The position numbers and the translations under genes are program-made. The notes beneath the pieces were generated by a model. It was not told the origin of the DNA and did no database searches. It worked only from the letters and a program-made list of their open reading frames with translations. From Garcia nutans (Eukaryota; Streptophyta; Magnoliopsida; Malpighiales; Euphorbiaceae): a stretch of DNA of 64,000 bases. The DNA is taken from contig CANTUV010000011.1 in NCBI GenBank assembly GCA_947685225.1, positions 63,104,501-63,168,500 on the forward strand, given 5' to 3'. The first letter of the stretch is position 1; each line of letters starts with the position of its first letter. Below are positions 13,390 to 27,121 of the stretch, one piece after another.

Positions 13390-15128
13390 TTAGGAACTCT
13401 GTTTCCTCTTTGACGAGGAAGATGAAACTTCAAAGTAGGTTGGTTTTGGGGTTGAGGGGCAACCAATAGATTGGATTAATTCCTCCACGGACAACACTCG
13501 AAACTTTGGAGGTGAATGAAGAGCAACATTGTCAACCCGGTGCTGAAAGATCTTTCCATGCCTGTCAAGTTTGTACTCAGATATACCATCAAATCGTGCA
13601 CGGCTCTCCCATGGGACTCGGGGGATGCCATGCACAGTCCATCGAACCATTATGACATTCTCCAGAGGTTGCCACACACTGATGAGGTCAACCCACAAAG
13701 CCCTGAAAAATATCTTTCCATGGAATCGTAGTGCCCAAAAGATTGATTTGTAGTTCTCGATGCCAACAAAAGTATTGAGCGGATCTTTAAACACAATGTC
13801 ATCCCTACAATTTGTAAAAAAGCAATCAGAACACATTTCCTATATCAAATTCTCAATAGCATATGTAATACTCAAATGGCATGGTTGTCGATAGGCTGTT
13901 CAAAGCAATCAGATATTCCAGTCCTGCTGCACTACACATGTCCATGTATGTCGAGAGGGGTCTCATTGCAGTGGCTTTAGGAAAGAGTAAATAAATATTG
14001 CACAATCTCCCTGAGAAATCTGTGATTCCAATTATCTTACCAGCTTCATGTCAAACATACAGAGACCCTACTTTCTTTCATGGAACATTATTCCCTCACC
14101 TCCAGCAATCCTAGGTCTACAATCAAAACTAGTAGTATTTGCTAACAAAGATACTATGGACGACATAAAGATTATTGATGAATAAAATTAAAACCATTCT
14201 TGAGAATACAAGCTAAAGCCTAAAAGGCTAAAATAATCCATTTCTTTTAGCATCAGTCCCACAAAGCCCAAGTTCAAGTTGAAACAACTTGGAAATGAAT
14301 GTGCAGCTACTCTGCCCGTGAACTTGGTTATACTAACACTTTAATTCAGTTACTTACTTCTCCATCAAACCATGTAGAAATTAGAGATAAAAAATTGAAT
14401 AGCATATTCAGTTTTACTTCACAGTGAATATGAAGAAGAAGCAATAAAACGTCTAAATATTCTGGACACGAAGTGCAGAAAACCCCAATTTTCAAAACTT
14501 TGATTTATTCAATTTGCTCTGCCTAGATGAACTTAATTTACAAGTTTAACAAATTTTATTACACAGGTGTTCAAGAGTTCCCATCCATCTCTTACTCTAG
14601 CTTGCAAGTTGCAACCAAACGTTAACAGAGTAACAATATTCTCGATCATTAATATAACCATCACGCATGATCCACCAATCAGAAACGCATAATTCCGAAA
14701 ATGTGTAGGCAAAAAATAGAGGTAAATGCGAGTAATAAAATAGTGAAAAAAAATTGAAAAAACCTGTAGATATCAAAACTGAGCTCTCTGTAAAAAAGCT
14801 CGGGAAACCCCTCTCTCAAAGTCCTGATCGCATAGCCCATATTCACATAGTAATTTTGCTTCTCCTCTTCCTCTTTGCTCTGCTTCGTTTCTTGATTCAC
14901 CGGAGCCGAGAACTGACCATACAACTTCACGTTTTGATTCAGCTGCGAAACTCTAACCTCACATGAAACTTTAGAGCCAATCCTATCTCGAGCTCCAGCC
15001 TTAGCCCTAAACCCAATCCTTTCATCATTTCTGAACACTGAAAGACTCTTGATAACTTTAGGATGCGGATTAGGGTTAAAAATAATTTTCAACGCGGAGA
15101 CATCCGGTGGATGAATGAGAAGCGCCAT
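13390..15128 (-). CDS. DUF2358 domain protein, probably plastid-targeted
   Basis: Two coding exons on the minus strand: 15128-14764 and 13804-13390, joined across a 959-bp GT-AG intron (split Arg codon AG|G), giving 259 residues. The first ~45 residues are basic and hydroxylated with few acids, compatible with a chloroplast transit peptide. The body, from about residue 95 (NYYVNMGYAIRTLREGFPEL) through VGIENYKSIFWALRFHGKIF and RWTVHGIPRVPWESRARFDG, is the DUF2358 fold, which is NTF2-like in overall pattern. A serine-rich tail ends in KRKQSS. The biochemical role is unknown, and none is claimed. Between the ABIL1 gene and the desaturase it sits in the position I recall for At2g46220 in Arabidopsis. 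No lesion was seen; the start is the first ATG in frame. Confidence 0.85.
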
Positions 15129-17450
15129 ATCGGAAAAAAATGGAGGTTTTATATGAAATCAAAAGTATAGGAAATACGAATTACATGAAAGGTAAACGAG
15201 AAAATACCATTTCGCCGGCGAAGTGCGAATGGAGACGAGCTGTTGAAGAAAAATCGAAAGGGAGAAGAAAAAGATCTGTTTGGATAATGAGTTTATGTTT
15301 TCGGATGATTGGAATTATCGGTTTTGATTCTAGTAAGAAAAATATTTGATTGGTTCCTCTCTAACTACTTTCGGCTCGGAAAATATAGCTTCGCATTGAG
15401 CCCCGACCGGATTTGAAATATTCAAACGGACCAAACCGAATCTTTCTCGAATTCTTTTATTTGAGAAAGCATATTCAGAATTATTTTTGTAACATTATTA
15501 TGTTTTGTTTTGATAATATTTATTTTTTTCATCTAATAATTTTATACTTATGTTTGTTTTAGATTAATATTTATAATTCTTTTACGATATATGTGAACAT
15601 TTTTAATTGTTAAATTGGCGTTTAGTAATTTTGAAATTTATTATATTCAAATTATTTATTAAGTTTAATATGCACGAAAATAATAGCCTAGTGATATTTC
15701 ATAATGTTTATTTAAAAATATAATATAAATCTCATAAGTGTTACATTTGTGTTTCCTATTCAAATAATTTTAAACATTATTATTATAAATTATAAATAAA
15801 TATTCATATTAGGGAAGGATGCTCATGCCAATTCCGTTAACCAGACTATAGCGGGCCTATGAGTTATGAGCCAGAGCCTAATTGAATCAAGCCCATGATA
15901 CCCTGCTAGTCTGTTTTGACAAATTTTAATGGAAATTCTACAGAAATAATTTAAAAAATAAAAATATTTTATGAAGATAAGTTTTACAAAAATGCTATAT
16001 AAATTTTTTTAAAAAATTGCAAAAAAAATACACGATATATATTTGAGTATACTGTCCTTTCCCCGTATTTTAAAATATTTTGTTGATTAAATTCTCAATG
16101 GAAGTCAAATAAAAAAAAAACAACTATTTCAAACCCAAATTTGACTTTTACTTTTTAATCAATTTATAAAATTGAATAAAATCTAAATATTAATCAATTT
16201 TATTAAAGGTAATATATTAAATTGAAACCAAATATTTTTGGATTATAATTTTCTTCAAGAGAAAAATCTCGTTTGAGGAAAAATACAATATATTTGATTG
16301 TAATGGCAACGTTGAAAAATATTATGGTCATAGCTATTTGATTGTATGGTTGTAAATAAACAAACACTTTAATTACTTGAACAGTTAATACAATTATTGC
16401 ATTTGTATAATAGTACCAGGAAAATATAGAACCCATACAAATTAATTATCCTTAGCCTAATAATGCAAAAAATTCAACCATCCCAAAAGCTAAAATAGCA
16501 AAAATAAATTAAAATTAATTCACACTCTCCCCCTTTTATTTTCTTTTTAATTTATCTCTTTTATGATTATTATTAATTAAATTGAATTATATTTATAGAA
16601 GGATTATGAAATACTAAAAATTGATTAATGTTGTTTTATTATTATTATAGATGTGGGGTTATCTAGAGACAAAAGTGGGTATGGGAATTATAAAAGGAAA
16701 ATTCATGGGTATAAAATCAATTGAAAAAGTTAGACAAAATCATTCAACTTTTTTCAAATGGGCTCTTTACAAAAATGTCAAAAAAAAATAAAAAAAAATA
16801 AAATTATTATATTTTTTAAAAATATTTTCAAATTTATCATAATTTATAATTTTTTACAAAAAATATGAAATTTAGATAGTTTATTATAATTTATTATATG
16901 TTTAATATGAATTTATGAATTTATATAATTTAATATAAATTTATTAAAATGTGATAAAAATATAAAAAATGACAGTAATTAAACAGGATCATGCAAAAAA
17001 GAAGCAAGTGATCACGTGCATATAATCTTTGGGCCCCGCAGCCCAGCTGTGCTACGTGTTGATGATGGGACACACTCACCATGTTGGATTTCCACACAAC
17101 CCATTAGCTGGAATATTATATATATATATATATATTTTTTTTTTTGTATTTTCAAAAATATTTAATTTTCTTTTAAAATTATTCAATTTTCAACATTCAA
17201 TTTCAAAATAGTCGTTTCAAATATATGAATTTAATATATTTAAGTTATATTCTACTTTTAAAATTATAGATATATCAAAAATACATTAAAACAGTTGAGT
17301 ATATTTAAAAATTTAAAAATAAATAACAGTGTTTTTTTTAATTTAAAAATTCTAAACCATGTTTAAAACAAAATAAATGGGAATACGTGGAAAGTATTGA
17401 AATTTGAAGGAAAAAAAAAGAGATAATAAGTAAAATTTTTACGTATAAAT
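15129..17450. other. AT-rich intergenic DNA
   Basis: The first ~250 bases are the upstream region of the minus-strand DUF2358 gene. The remainder is AT-rich with poly-A/T runs. The stretch 16755-16975 resembles another stretch at 34285-34490 (see the repeat entries). A (TA)n run lies at about 17117-17134. No gene was recognised. Confidence 0.5.
16755..16975 (+). repeat. Dispersed AT-rich repeat, copy 1
   Basis: Contains the ordered landmarks 'ctctttacaaaaatgtca', 'tttagatagtttattat' and 'tttattatatgttta'. The same landmarks occur in the same order and spacing at 34285-34490. It is probably a non-autonomous element family; no ends were defined. Confidence 0.55.
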
Positions 17451-17782
17451 CAGTGTTTTCAGAACCGGACCGGTCATTGAACCGGTCTTTCTATTGGTTC
17501 ACGGTTTGACCGGGTTGAAACGGTTGAACCGGATTTTTAATTTTTAAATTTTAATATTTTATTAGGAAAATATATTTTTTAAGTGAAAAAAAATAAAATT
17601 TTATTTGAAAAAAATAATTTATTTTAAAAAAAAATAAATTTTCAACCGGTTTTGACCCGTTCAATTTAAAAATCCGGTTTTTAGTCTATTTTGAAAAAAA
17701 TATGAAAATCGAATCGGACTGGCAGCCGGTTCCCGGTTTAACCGGTCCGACCGGCCGGTCCGGTCCGATTTTAATAACACTG
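17451..17782. mobile_element. hAT-like MITE built of ACCGG palindromes
   Basis: Left end CAGTGTTTTCAGAACCGGAC, right end reading CCGGTCC...TTAATAACACTG, so the termini are inverted (CAGTG/CACTG). The 332-bp body has a GC-rich outer part full of ACCGG/CCGGT motifs and an AT-rich centre. Flanks are gtataaat (17443-17450) and gtacaaac (17783-17790), matching at 6 of 8 positions, consistent with an aged 8-bp hAT target-site duplication. There is no coding capacity. Confidence 0.8.
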
Positions 17783-19434
17783 GTACAAACTAAGTATTTT
17801 TGAAACCTAACACACATTCATTCTTTCATTATTATCGTTTTGTTGATATGCTATTTTCAGCTCTCTTATTATTATTATTTTTTCCCATAGTATAATTAAA
17901 CTTTACTTAAGTAAACTTTACTTTTAAAACTCTCTACTACAAATGGCCCAATTCTAGCATTCCTGTCAATACATAATTGCATTTAAAAGAAAAAAAAATG
18001 TTTCCATTTCTTTATTCAAAATTTCTTAATAGGAAAGGCACGGACTAATTTTATGTATTCGTGGAGTCATCATTCTAATAGTTATCATATAGAGAAAAAT
18101 ATAGTTTTCATAATATAAGGTTGAACATTTAATTTTTGATTTTTAAAAAGAATCCTATAATATGATTGTTATTTTCTTATAATTTAAATTGAATTACCAA
18201 AAAAGTATACTATTGGAATATTTCATCTAAAAAGTGTTATATTATTTCATTTAGTATTAAAAAAAAACTAGTATATTAAAGAAAAATCACATATTTTACC
18301 TATGAGTTTTCAAGATAAAAAATTAATACAAGAAAAAAATGAAAATCCAAAAATAAAAGAATCCCTAATATAGGCATTCAAGCTAAATTACTTGTAAAGT
18401 TATAATGAATATTCTTGTTTAATGAATTGTTATTATGTTTGTTTTACATTTGAGAAATAAATTTCTTAGTTTTTATTTATTTTAGCATAAAAGAGGAATA
18501 TAACATATTAATAAGATTTTTTGAACGTTTAGTATATTTTAGAATTTATTATTTAAAAATATATAATTATCGTTCAATTTTTTAATTTTAATTATGAAAT
18601 ATATTTTTTAAAGGAATGGCATAAGAATACACACACATATGAACAATAACTAGACACTATAATAATTTTATTATGGTATGCTAATCAATATATTCCTCAA
18701 ATATATATATTTTTTAATATAAGAAACCGAAATTCTTGTCCAAAACTCTTTATCCACTTCAACCAAACTCATTTGATTTAGTCAAACTCAAAAATCTTGT
18801 AAAACATCACGCCACACCACACCACAATATAATATAATTTAATAATATTATTTTTGAAGAAATAATATAAAAAAATATATACACATAATAAATAGTGATT
18901 AGGCAAGTTGCACAATAAAATATTATAATTTTTATGAAATATTTTTTAATTTTAAATATTTTCATTAGTTTTATTTAGGGTGATGCTAAATGACCATAAA
19001 ATTTTGGACAAAAAATGGCAAGAAATGAGTAAAAAGTATCATTTATTCTTACTTTTTGATTTAGATAGCTTGTAACATGTCTAACATATCCTTCACACAA
19101 TCTGTCTCTTCCAAACTTAACATAGCAGATCCTTTACATTTTCCCATGTCTTAAGCATACAACTACATTTAATATCACTCCAATGTCATTCAATTTCTCA
19201 AGTCATAATCATTTTTAACTTTAATCTGACATTTTTTTTTATTAATAAAGATTAGGCGCATTGCCAAATAGAAATAATTTTATGACATATTCTTCTCTAT
19301 TACTTATTCCAATAAAATATTTTATATAATATATCATGTAGTTAAATTTTTATAATTCAATGTCACATGTATAATAAATTTAATAATTAATAAAATAAAT
19401 TTATATTATATTAAATAATTAACAATATATTTAA
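17783..19434. other. AT-rich intergenic DNA
   Basis: No gene or clear element. Long A/T stretches grade into the tandem array that follows. Confidence 0.45.
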
Positions 19435-20560
19435 TTTGAAATAATTAACAATGTTACAAGTATAAAATAATGTAACTGACCATATAATAGTTTTAATTTT
19501 AAGTAATTAAATATGTTGCAAATATAAATTTATATAATTTTACAATATAATATATTTAATTTGATGTAATTGACTATATCATAAATATAAATGAATATAA
19601 TCTACTATATTTATAATTTAATATAAATATTAATATAATTGACTATGTTATAAGTATAAACTTATAATAATTAACTATATAATAAGTTTAATTTAAAATA
19701 ATTGACTATGTTATAAATATAAATTAATATAATTGATAATATAATAAGTTTAATTCGGAGTAGTTAATTATGTTACAAGTATAAATTAATGTAATTCAGC
19801 ATATTATAGGTTTAATTTCAAGTAATTTATTATGCTATAAATATAAAATGATATAAATGACTGTACAATGAGTTTAATTCGGAGTAAATTATTGTAAAGT
19901 ATAAAATATATAATTGACTATATAATATATTTATTTTGAAGTAATTGATCATATAATATATTTAATTTGAAGTAATTAATTATGCTATAAATATAAAATA
20001 ATATAATTGGTTGTATAATAAGTTCAATTCAGAGTAAATTAATGTAAAGTATTAAGTTATATAATTGACTATATAATATGTATATTTTAGAGTGATTGAC
20101 AATGTTACAATTATAAATTAATATAATCGATAATATAGTAGATTTAATTTGATACAATTGATTATATTACAAGTATAAATTAATATAATTAACTATATAA
20201 TATGTTTAATTTGAAATAATTGATTATGTTATAAGTATAAATTTATATAATTTTATTATATAATAGATTTATTTTTGAGTAATTAACTATATTATATTTA
20301 TAAATTAATATAATTAATAGCATAATAGATTTTTTTGGAAATAATTAATTATGTTACAAGTATAAATTAATGTAATTTCGATATATTATATATTTAATTT
20401 GGAGTAAATTGTTGTAATTAACTATATTATAAATATAAATTTTTGTAATTTATTATATAATAAGTTTAATTTAAAGTAATTGATTATATTATAAGTATAA
20501 ATTAATATAATTAGTAATATATAGATTTATTTTGGAGTAATTGATAAATTAAATAGTAAT
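19435..20560. repeat. Degenerate ~62-bp AT-rich tandem array, about 18 units
   Basis: A diverged unit recurs every 61-62 bp. It contains the blocks 'attgactatgttataagta', 'taaattaatataattga' and 'ataataagtttaattt'. Examples of successive starts are 19701, 19763 and 19824. Units differ by many substitutions and small indels, so the array is old. No coding potential was seen. Confidence 0.75.
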
Positions 20561-22365
20561 AAATAATTTTTTTTATTTAGATTTGATTATATTAATTTAA
20601 TTAATTACATATAATTAAATAATTTGATTTTTACAATTCAATATTATATAATTTATAATTTATTTGAAATTAACATATAAAACTTCATTTACCATAATGT
20701 ACCACAGATCCCTTATCGCACTACTGATCTATAATTATAAATTTTGGTTAGCAAATTTATAATCAATAATGAAATATATTATATATATAAGTTAATTATT
20801 ATTGACTCCTCTTTATTCTATAGTTGTAAATCGATTTTTCATTGAAATTAAAATTTTTTTATGGAAATTTTATGTATAAATAAATAGTCATTAAATTAAA
20901 TTTTAAATGATTTTTTAAGAAAATTTGGAATTTTTTTTTAAATTTAGATATCCATTTCCATATTTTCAATAAGAGAGACAACATGTATCCAAAAGTTCTA
21001 AAATCATGCATGGGAGGCTATAATTAAAATCTAATATTTATCTTGATAAATTTGTAAATGTAGCCTATACTCATATAGAAAATTTCATGATATAGATAAT
21101 TAACATAATAATTAAAATAATTTTAAGAGTGAATGAGAATATTTAGTTTTTATTAATATTGATTTTTTTAATTTAATTGCTCAATTTGCTAAATTTCTTG
21201 GAATTTTGCAGTATTTAATTTTTTATACATAAAAAAATATTGGTATTAAGTTTGATTTTTATCATATCTATCTAAATTAATCAACAATTTAATTATAAAT
21301 ATTATATTATAGGTTTAATTTAGAGTAGAATTAATTAAATTATATTTTACAAGCTAGTATTGACAAAATAATTAAGAGTTATTATTCAATTATCAAAGAT
21401 AATTACATCTAACTAACTATAAAATATGAATTAATTGGGCCATTAGACATATATCATGTAACTTAAAAAAATTAAAAAATTATAGAAAATTTTAAAAAAT
21501 ATAATACATCATATATTTTGTTTTTGTAATTGAAAACTACAGATTTTTCAATGTATATAATTTAATATTAGTATATGGAGTGAAATAAAATTTTTGTTTT
21601 AGAGCCAAAACTATTTACTCAAGTTACCTTAATAATTAGTGAATTTTGAAGGTAGTGTAATGGGAAGTTAAAATACATTGAGAAATGAAAAAGTTCACCT
21701 CAAAAAATGATGAATAATTAATTACTGTAATTTAAGAGGAAAAATCAATACTAAGGACATCAACATAATTTGATTTTTCTGACTAAATTTTGTCAAATGA
21801 TTTCTGGCTTTTTTCCTTATATTGGCATAAAAGAAAAGAGAGAACAATTGTTTGGTATATACCTGACATTGCAAGAATCTCTCTCCACTTTGTGCTTTGT
21901 AGGGGCGATCAGGTGGCCCGTCAACCTAAAAAATCCATTCTGACCCGAGTAATTTATAGGATTGGGCTTTGAGTTAAAAGAAAAAATCCGATGTATAATC
22001 AGATCGGACCTCCGGTTGTTGCTTAAAAAATCAGACGGACCCGGCCTGGCCCGAAGATTTATATATATATATATATATATACCCAATCTTCCATCCACAA
22101 TAACCTTAAAAAAATTCATTAACTCTCTGCGCTGCATGCCAACCTTTCATTCTCTCGATCTCACCTAGTCTCACGTTCTCTCGATCTCACCTCTCGTTCT
22201 CACCTGCTCCTACGCTCAACAAATAGGCCTCATCCAAGTAGTCTAGCCCATCAGTCCCAGCAGCACGTAGTCCAACAGTCTCGCCCAGCAGCACTGTAAC
22301 AACTCATCCTCTCACAGTCTCGTCTAGCGGTAGCTCATCCTCTCAGCACTCAGCAGCAGCAGAAG
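20561..22365. other. AT-rich DNA, then a C/T-rich stretch left of the copia element
   Basis: 20561-21900 is AT-rich with nothing recognised. Around 21900-22050 there are GC-richer 'ggcccg' motifs of the kind found near the ends of plant DNA transposons, followed by a (TA)n run at about 22061-22080. At 22140-22200 the block 'ttctctcgatctcacct' is repeated after about 25 bp. The copia LTR begins near 22366. Confidence 0.45.
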
Positions 22366-23039
22366 GCGGGAAGTAAGTAGCACGCAAATTACTTACTATT
22401 ATACAAGTAAATAGTGTATAAAATATTGTACTAAAAATAAATACCAAAAAAATTCTCAGGAAAGGCTGGAGGGGTCATAGGCGGTCCTGCTTAAAATCCA
22501 GTCTCCTTAGAAAGAATTTCACTCGGATAATTAATAGCACAATATAACAAAACAACTACTCTTGATACTAGCTATAAAACTGAGACAAAATAACACACCA
22601 AATTTAACGTGGTTCACCCTTTTACTATGGGCTACGTCCACGGGACAAACTCCGAAAATTATTGTTCTACTATTAAAAATAGTAGGCTTACAATAGAGAC
22701 TTCTCTAGAAATATTTCTAGAGTTACAATTATTACAATTGAGATAAACCCAAAATAGTGGCACTCAAGTGTTTCCCAAACACTCCCAAAATTAAACTATT
22801 TCACTATTTTGTCACTCCCCGAATAATTCTCTCTCTCTCACACAATTCTCTAATATTTCTCCTCTCAAATTGTGTGTTTTGAAGAAGAAGGGGAAGGTCA
22901 TATATATAGGCCTTCCCATGAGGTTGTTGGCCTAACTTAAGTAGGCCAACAACCATTTTTAACTTATTATTATTATTATTTTTAATTGGTCAAAAAAATA
23001 CCAAATGGTTAATTACCAAATGGTTGGTATTTTTCAATA
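22366..23039 (-). repeat. Left LTR (3' LTR in element sense)
   Basis: Matches the right LTR along its length, with shared blocks such as 'ggaaaggctggaggggtca' and 'tttaacgtggttcaccc'. In the first ~240 bases I count roughly 8-10% differences by eye, mostly transitions. It carries a small extra duplication of 'aaatggttaattacc' near its inner end. The outer edge is altered, since the TGTGCAGC start of the other LTR is not intact here. Confidence 0.85.
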
Positions 23040-23047
23040 ATTCTCCC

Positions 23048-26000
23048 CTACCAACCATATGAATTAACTGTCATTCCTGTAGATGATTGACAAAACTCAA
23101 ATTTTTCCCTTGATAGAATCTTTGTTAACATGTCTGCACCATTTTCTTCAGTATGAATCTTTTCAAGCTGAAAAAGTATTTTCTCCAACACATCTCTGAT
23201 CCGGTGGTATCTCACATCAATATACTTTGATCTTGAGTGGAAGGAGAAATTCTTCCCAAGGAGGATAGCGCTCTGACTATCACAATAAAGTGAATATCTA
23301 TCCTGCTGAAATTCAAGTTCATCGAAGAACTTTTTCATCCTCAAGATCTCTTTGCAAGCTTCAGTTGCAGCAATAAATTCTGCTTCAGTTGTCGAAAGAG
23401 CAACACACTTTTGCAACCTTGATTGCCATGACACGGCTCCCCCTGCAAATGAAATTAAATAACTTGATGTAGACTTTCTTGAGTCAACATTGCCTGCCAT
23501 ATATGCATCTGTGTAGCCAATTAACACAGGTTTACCATCACCAAAACATAAACATATTTTGGAAGTACCACAGAGATATCTAAGAATCCATTTCACAGTA
23601 GCCCAATGTTCCTTACCAGGATTAGAAAGAAACCGACTTAATACTCCCACTGAGTGAGCAATATCTGGCCGTGTACATACCATGGCATATATCAAACTGC
23701 CAACTGCTGAAGCATATGGAACTCTATCCATCTCTTCTTTCTCTTTATCAGTGGAAGGACATTGTTTTGAAGTTAATTTAAAGTGGTTAGCAAGAGGACA
23801 ACTAACCGCTTTAGCCTTGTCCATATTAAACCTTTGAAGTACTTTCTTAATATACTTCTCCTGTGACAACCACAATTTTTTGGTGCCTCTATCTCTGATT
23901 ATCTTCATGCCAAGAATTTGTGCTGCTGGCCCTAAGTCTTTCATAGCAAAAGACTTGCTTAACTGCTTCTTCAGATTGTTAATTCTGGAAATGTTATGGC
24001 CAACGATTAACATGTCATCCACATAGAGTAAGAGAATTATAAAATCATCATCAGAGAATTTCTTCACAAATACACAGTGATCTGAAGAGGTCATTTTGTA
24101 GCCTTGCTCCCCCATAACTGACTCAAACTTTTTATACCACTGTCTCGGTGCCTGCTTCAAGCTATACAAGCTTTTCTTTAACTTGCAAACATAATCCTCT
24201 TTTCCTTTTTCTTTGAAACCCTCTAGTTGTTCCATGTATATATCTTCCTCCAAGTCACCATGAAGGAAGGCAGTGTTTACATCCACCTGCTCAATCTCTA
24301 AGTCGAGACTTGCAGCTAATCCCAGTACTGTACAAATGGATGTCATCTTCACCACTGGTGAAAAAATCTCATCAAATTCAATCCCTTTCCTTTGGTTGAA
24401 TCCCTTAACAACTAATATGACTTTGAATCATGGCTGAAAACTGTGTTCATTATGCTTTATACTGAACACCCATTTATTCTTCAAAACCCTCTTACCTGTT
24501 GGCAACTTCACAATCTCAAAAGTTTTATTATCATGCAAAGATTTTATCTCATCTTGCATGGCTTCAATCAATTTCTTCCTCTTCTCATATGTCATAGCAT
24601 CTCGGTAATCCTCAGGTTCTCCCCCATCAGTGAGTAACACGTACTGATCATTCGAGTATCTAGTAGAAGGTTGTCGAGTTCTAGTAGATGTCCTCAATGA
24701 AACCTGAGGAACTTCTACTTGTAGCGGTGGATGATTTTCAATTTGGTCCTCATTATCATCCGATTAAACCTCTGTAGGAGCATCGATGTCAGCATTTTCT
24801 AGCTGACTATTTTATATTTCATTTTCAACTTGTCTTGGCATCGCCTTTGGAGGAACTAGCTTTAAGTTTGTTGAATCACCATTGGATTCAGGAACATCCT
24901 TTTTCACTTTTTTAATGGTTTCAATGGTTTGATCTTCAACAAATACGGCATCACGGCTTCTAAGAAGCTTTTTTGAACTAGATCATAAAATCTATAGCCA
25001 AGTTGATCATGATCTTGACCATAACCTATAAATACACATTCACGTGTCTTGACATCAAGCTTTGATCTCTCATCCTTAGGAATGTGCACAAAAGCTTTGC
25101 AACGAAACACCCTTAAATGATTATAGGAAACATCATTTCTTGACCACACCTTTTCTGGTGTATTATATTAAAGAGGAACACAAGGTGAAAAATTGAGGAC
25201 ATGTACTACAGCGTATAGAGCTTCACTCCAAAAAATCTTAGGCAACTTTGAATATGAGAGCAAGCATCTAACTCTCTCCATCAAAGTCATGTTCATCCTC
25301 TCCGATAAACCGTTCAATTGCTGCATTTTTGGAGGTGTTGTTTGATGTCAGATACCATGCTCCTTGCAGTAGGCATCAAAGGATCCCGTGTATTCTCCAC
25401 CATTGTCTGTCCGAATGCATTTAAACTTCTTCCCAGTCTCCCTTTCAACTAAGGCATGAAATTGCTTGAACACGTCTATTACTTGGTCTTTTGACTTCAA
25501 AGTATATACCCACATTTTCCTTGAATGATCATCAATGAAAGTTACAAAGTATTGAGCACCACCAAGTGACTTTGACATTGGTCCACACAGATCTGAGTGA
25601 ATCAAATCCAATACATTCTTCATTCTAGAAGGAGTGGAACCTTTAAAAGCAACTTTATTTTGTTTTCCAGCCAGACAGTCAGCACATTTCTTCAAATCCA
25701 CTTTATCAATTCCAGACAATACATTCTTCTTTACCAATTATGCCATCCCTTTCTCGCCCATATGACTGAGTCTTTTATGCCATAATTCAGTCATATTTTC
25801 TTTCTCCACTACATTCACAGAATCACTGGAGAGCTTTACTTGCATCACATATAACTTTGAGCACTTTTTACCTTTTCCATATACCAAGGAGCCTTTAGTA
25901 AGTTTTCATTGACCATCATTGAAAGTACTGCTGAAACCTTCATCATCAAGCATACAAATGGAAATCAGGTTTAGCCGAAGGTTGGAAACATGTCAGAAAT

Positions 26001-26754
26001 CTTTCAAAAATAATCTTATCTCATTTTCTGTCTTTAAACAAATATCACCTCTGCTGATGATCTTGGCTATACCCTTGTCTCCCATTTTGACAACACCAAA
26101 ATCTACTTGTTTATATGTTGAGAAAAATTCTTTATGTGATGTGGCATGAATGGTGGCACCACTATCATCTACCCAGTCTAATTCACTGGATGCAATATTC
26201 ACATCATTATCATAAGAAATAACATGAAATTCTTCAATGGTGGCAGCCGTGGTTTCTCGTTCATCATCATTGCTATCATCTCGCTTAATCTCTTTGCCTT
26301 TGTTCTTCTCTTGTTTGAACTTTCGACAAAATTTCTTGATATGTCCCTTCTTTTTACAGTGATGGAATTCAACATTTGCATATTTGTTTGATTTTTCTCG
26401 GCTTTTATCTCTGGTATTTGAACTCCTGAACTTGCTCCTCCCTCTAGAATCAGTAACCAGAACATCTGGCTGAGATGTAGATACTGAATTTTGAGATCTT
26501 CTTCTCATCTCTTCATTCATAATTGAACTATTGACGGATTACAAACTAATAAGACCATCAACTGTTGAATTAGTGATGGAAATCTTTAAAGTCTCCCAAG
26601 ACTCTTGCAAAGAGGAAAGTAGTAAAAGACTGAGCACATTATCATCAAATTTTATGCCCATTCCTGACAACTGGTCCACAAAACCTTGAAATTCATTCAA
26701 GTGATCCGCCAAAGATGTACCTTCTCGGTAACTAATTTTGACAGGTTTAGTCAA
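23048..26754 (-). pseudogene. Copia gag-pol remnant
   Basis: Read from the right. A gag piece (26754-26539) and a second block (26520-25993) hold a zinc knuckle whose first Cys is replaced by Phe (FHHCKKKGHIKKFC) and a protease motif DSGAT. An integrase core block follows at 25737-25348 (GKQNKVAFKG, IHSDLCGPM, RTDNGGEY), then fragments at 25149-24904 and 24697-24428. Last is a long open block, 24355-23048 (435 codons), with reverse transcriptase (YVDDMLIVG) and RNase H (ALSTTEAEF, YCDSQSAI). Gag to integrase share one frame and RT/RNase H another, so a frameshift lies between about 24904 and 24697. Stops separate the other blocks. Confidence 0.88.
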
Positions 26755-27121
26755 ATAGAGGAACTTGTTATTTCATGTTTTAGAAGCATATAACTTTTCA
26801 AGCTTCTTCCATAGGGATCTAGCATGAGTCTCTTTACAAATGTGATTATACACATTATTTTCGACAAACTGTCGGATAAAGCCACACACTTGCTTATGTT
26901 CAAATTTTCAGTCTTCATTTGATTTATCATCAGGTTTTGATGTGGTGAACACAGGCAAATGCATTTTCGTCACAAATAGAGATCCTTCATCTTGTTTCTC
27001 CATATGTGGTAATTCGAGCCATTTAGGCTGATCATCTTGTTTATCTTTGTCTCCATCTCTTTAATGCAAAGAGGTTAACTCCAATACTGTGTGCTTGAAC
27101 CACAACTCTGATGCCACTTAT

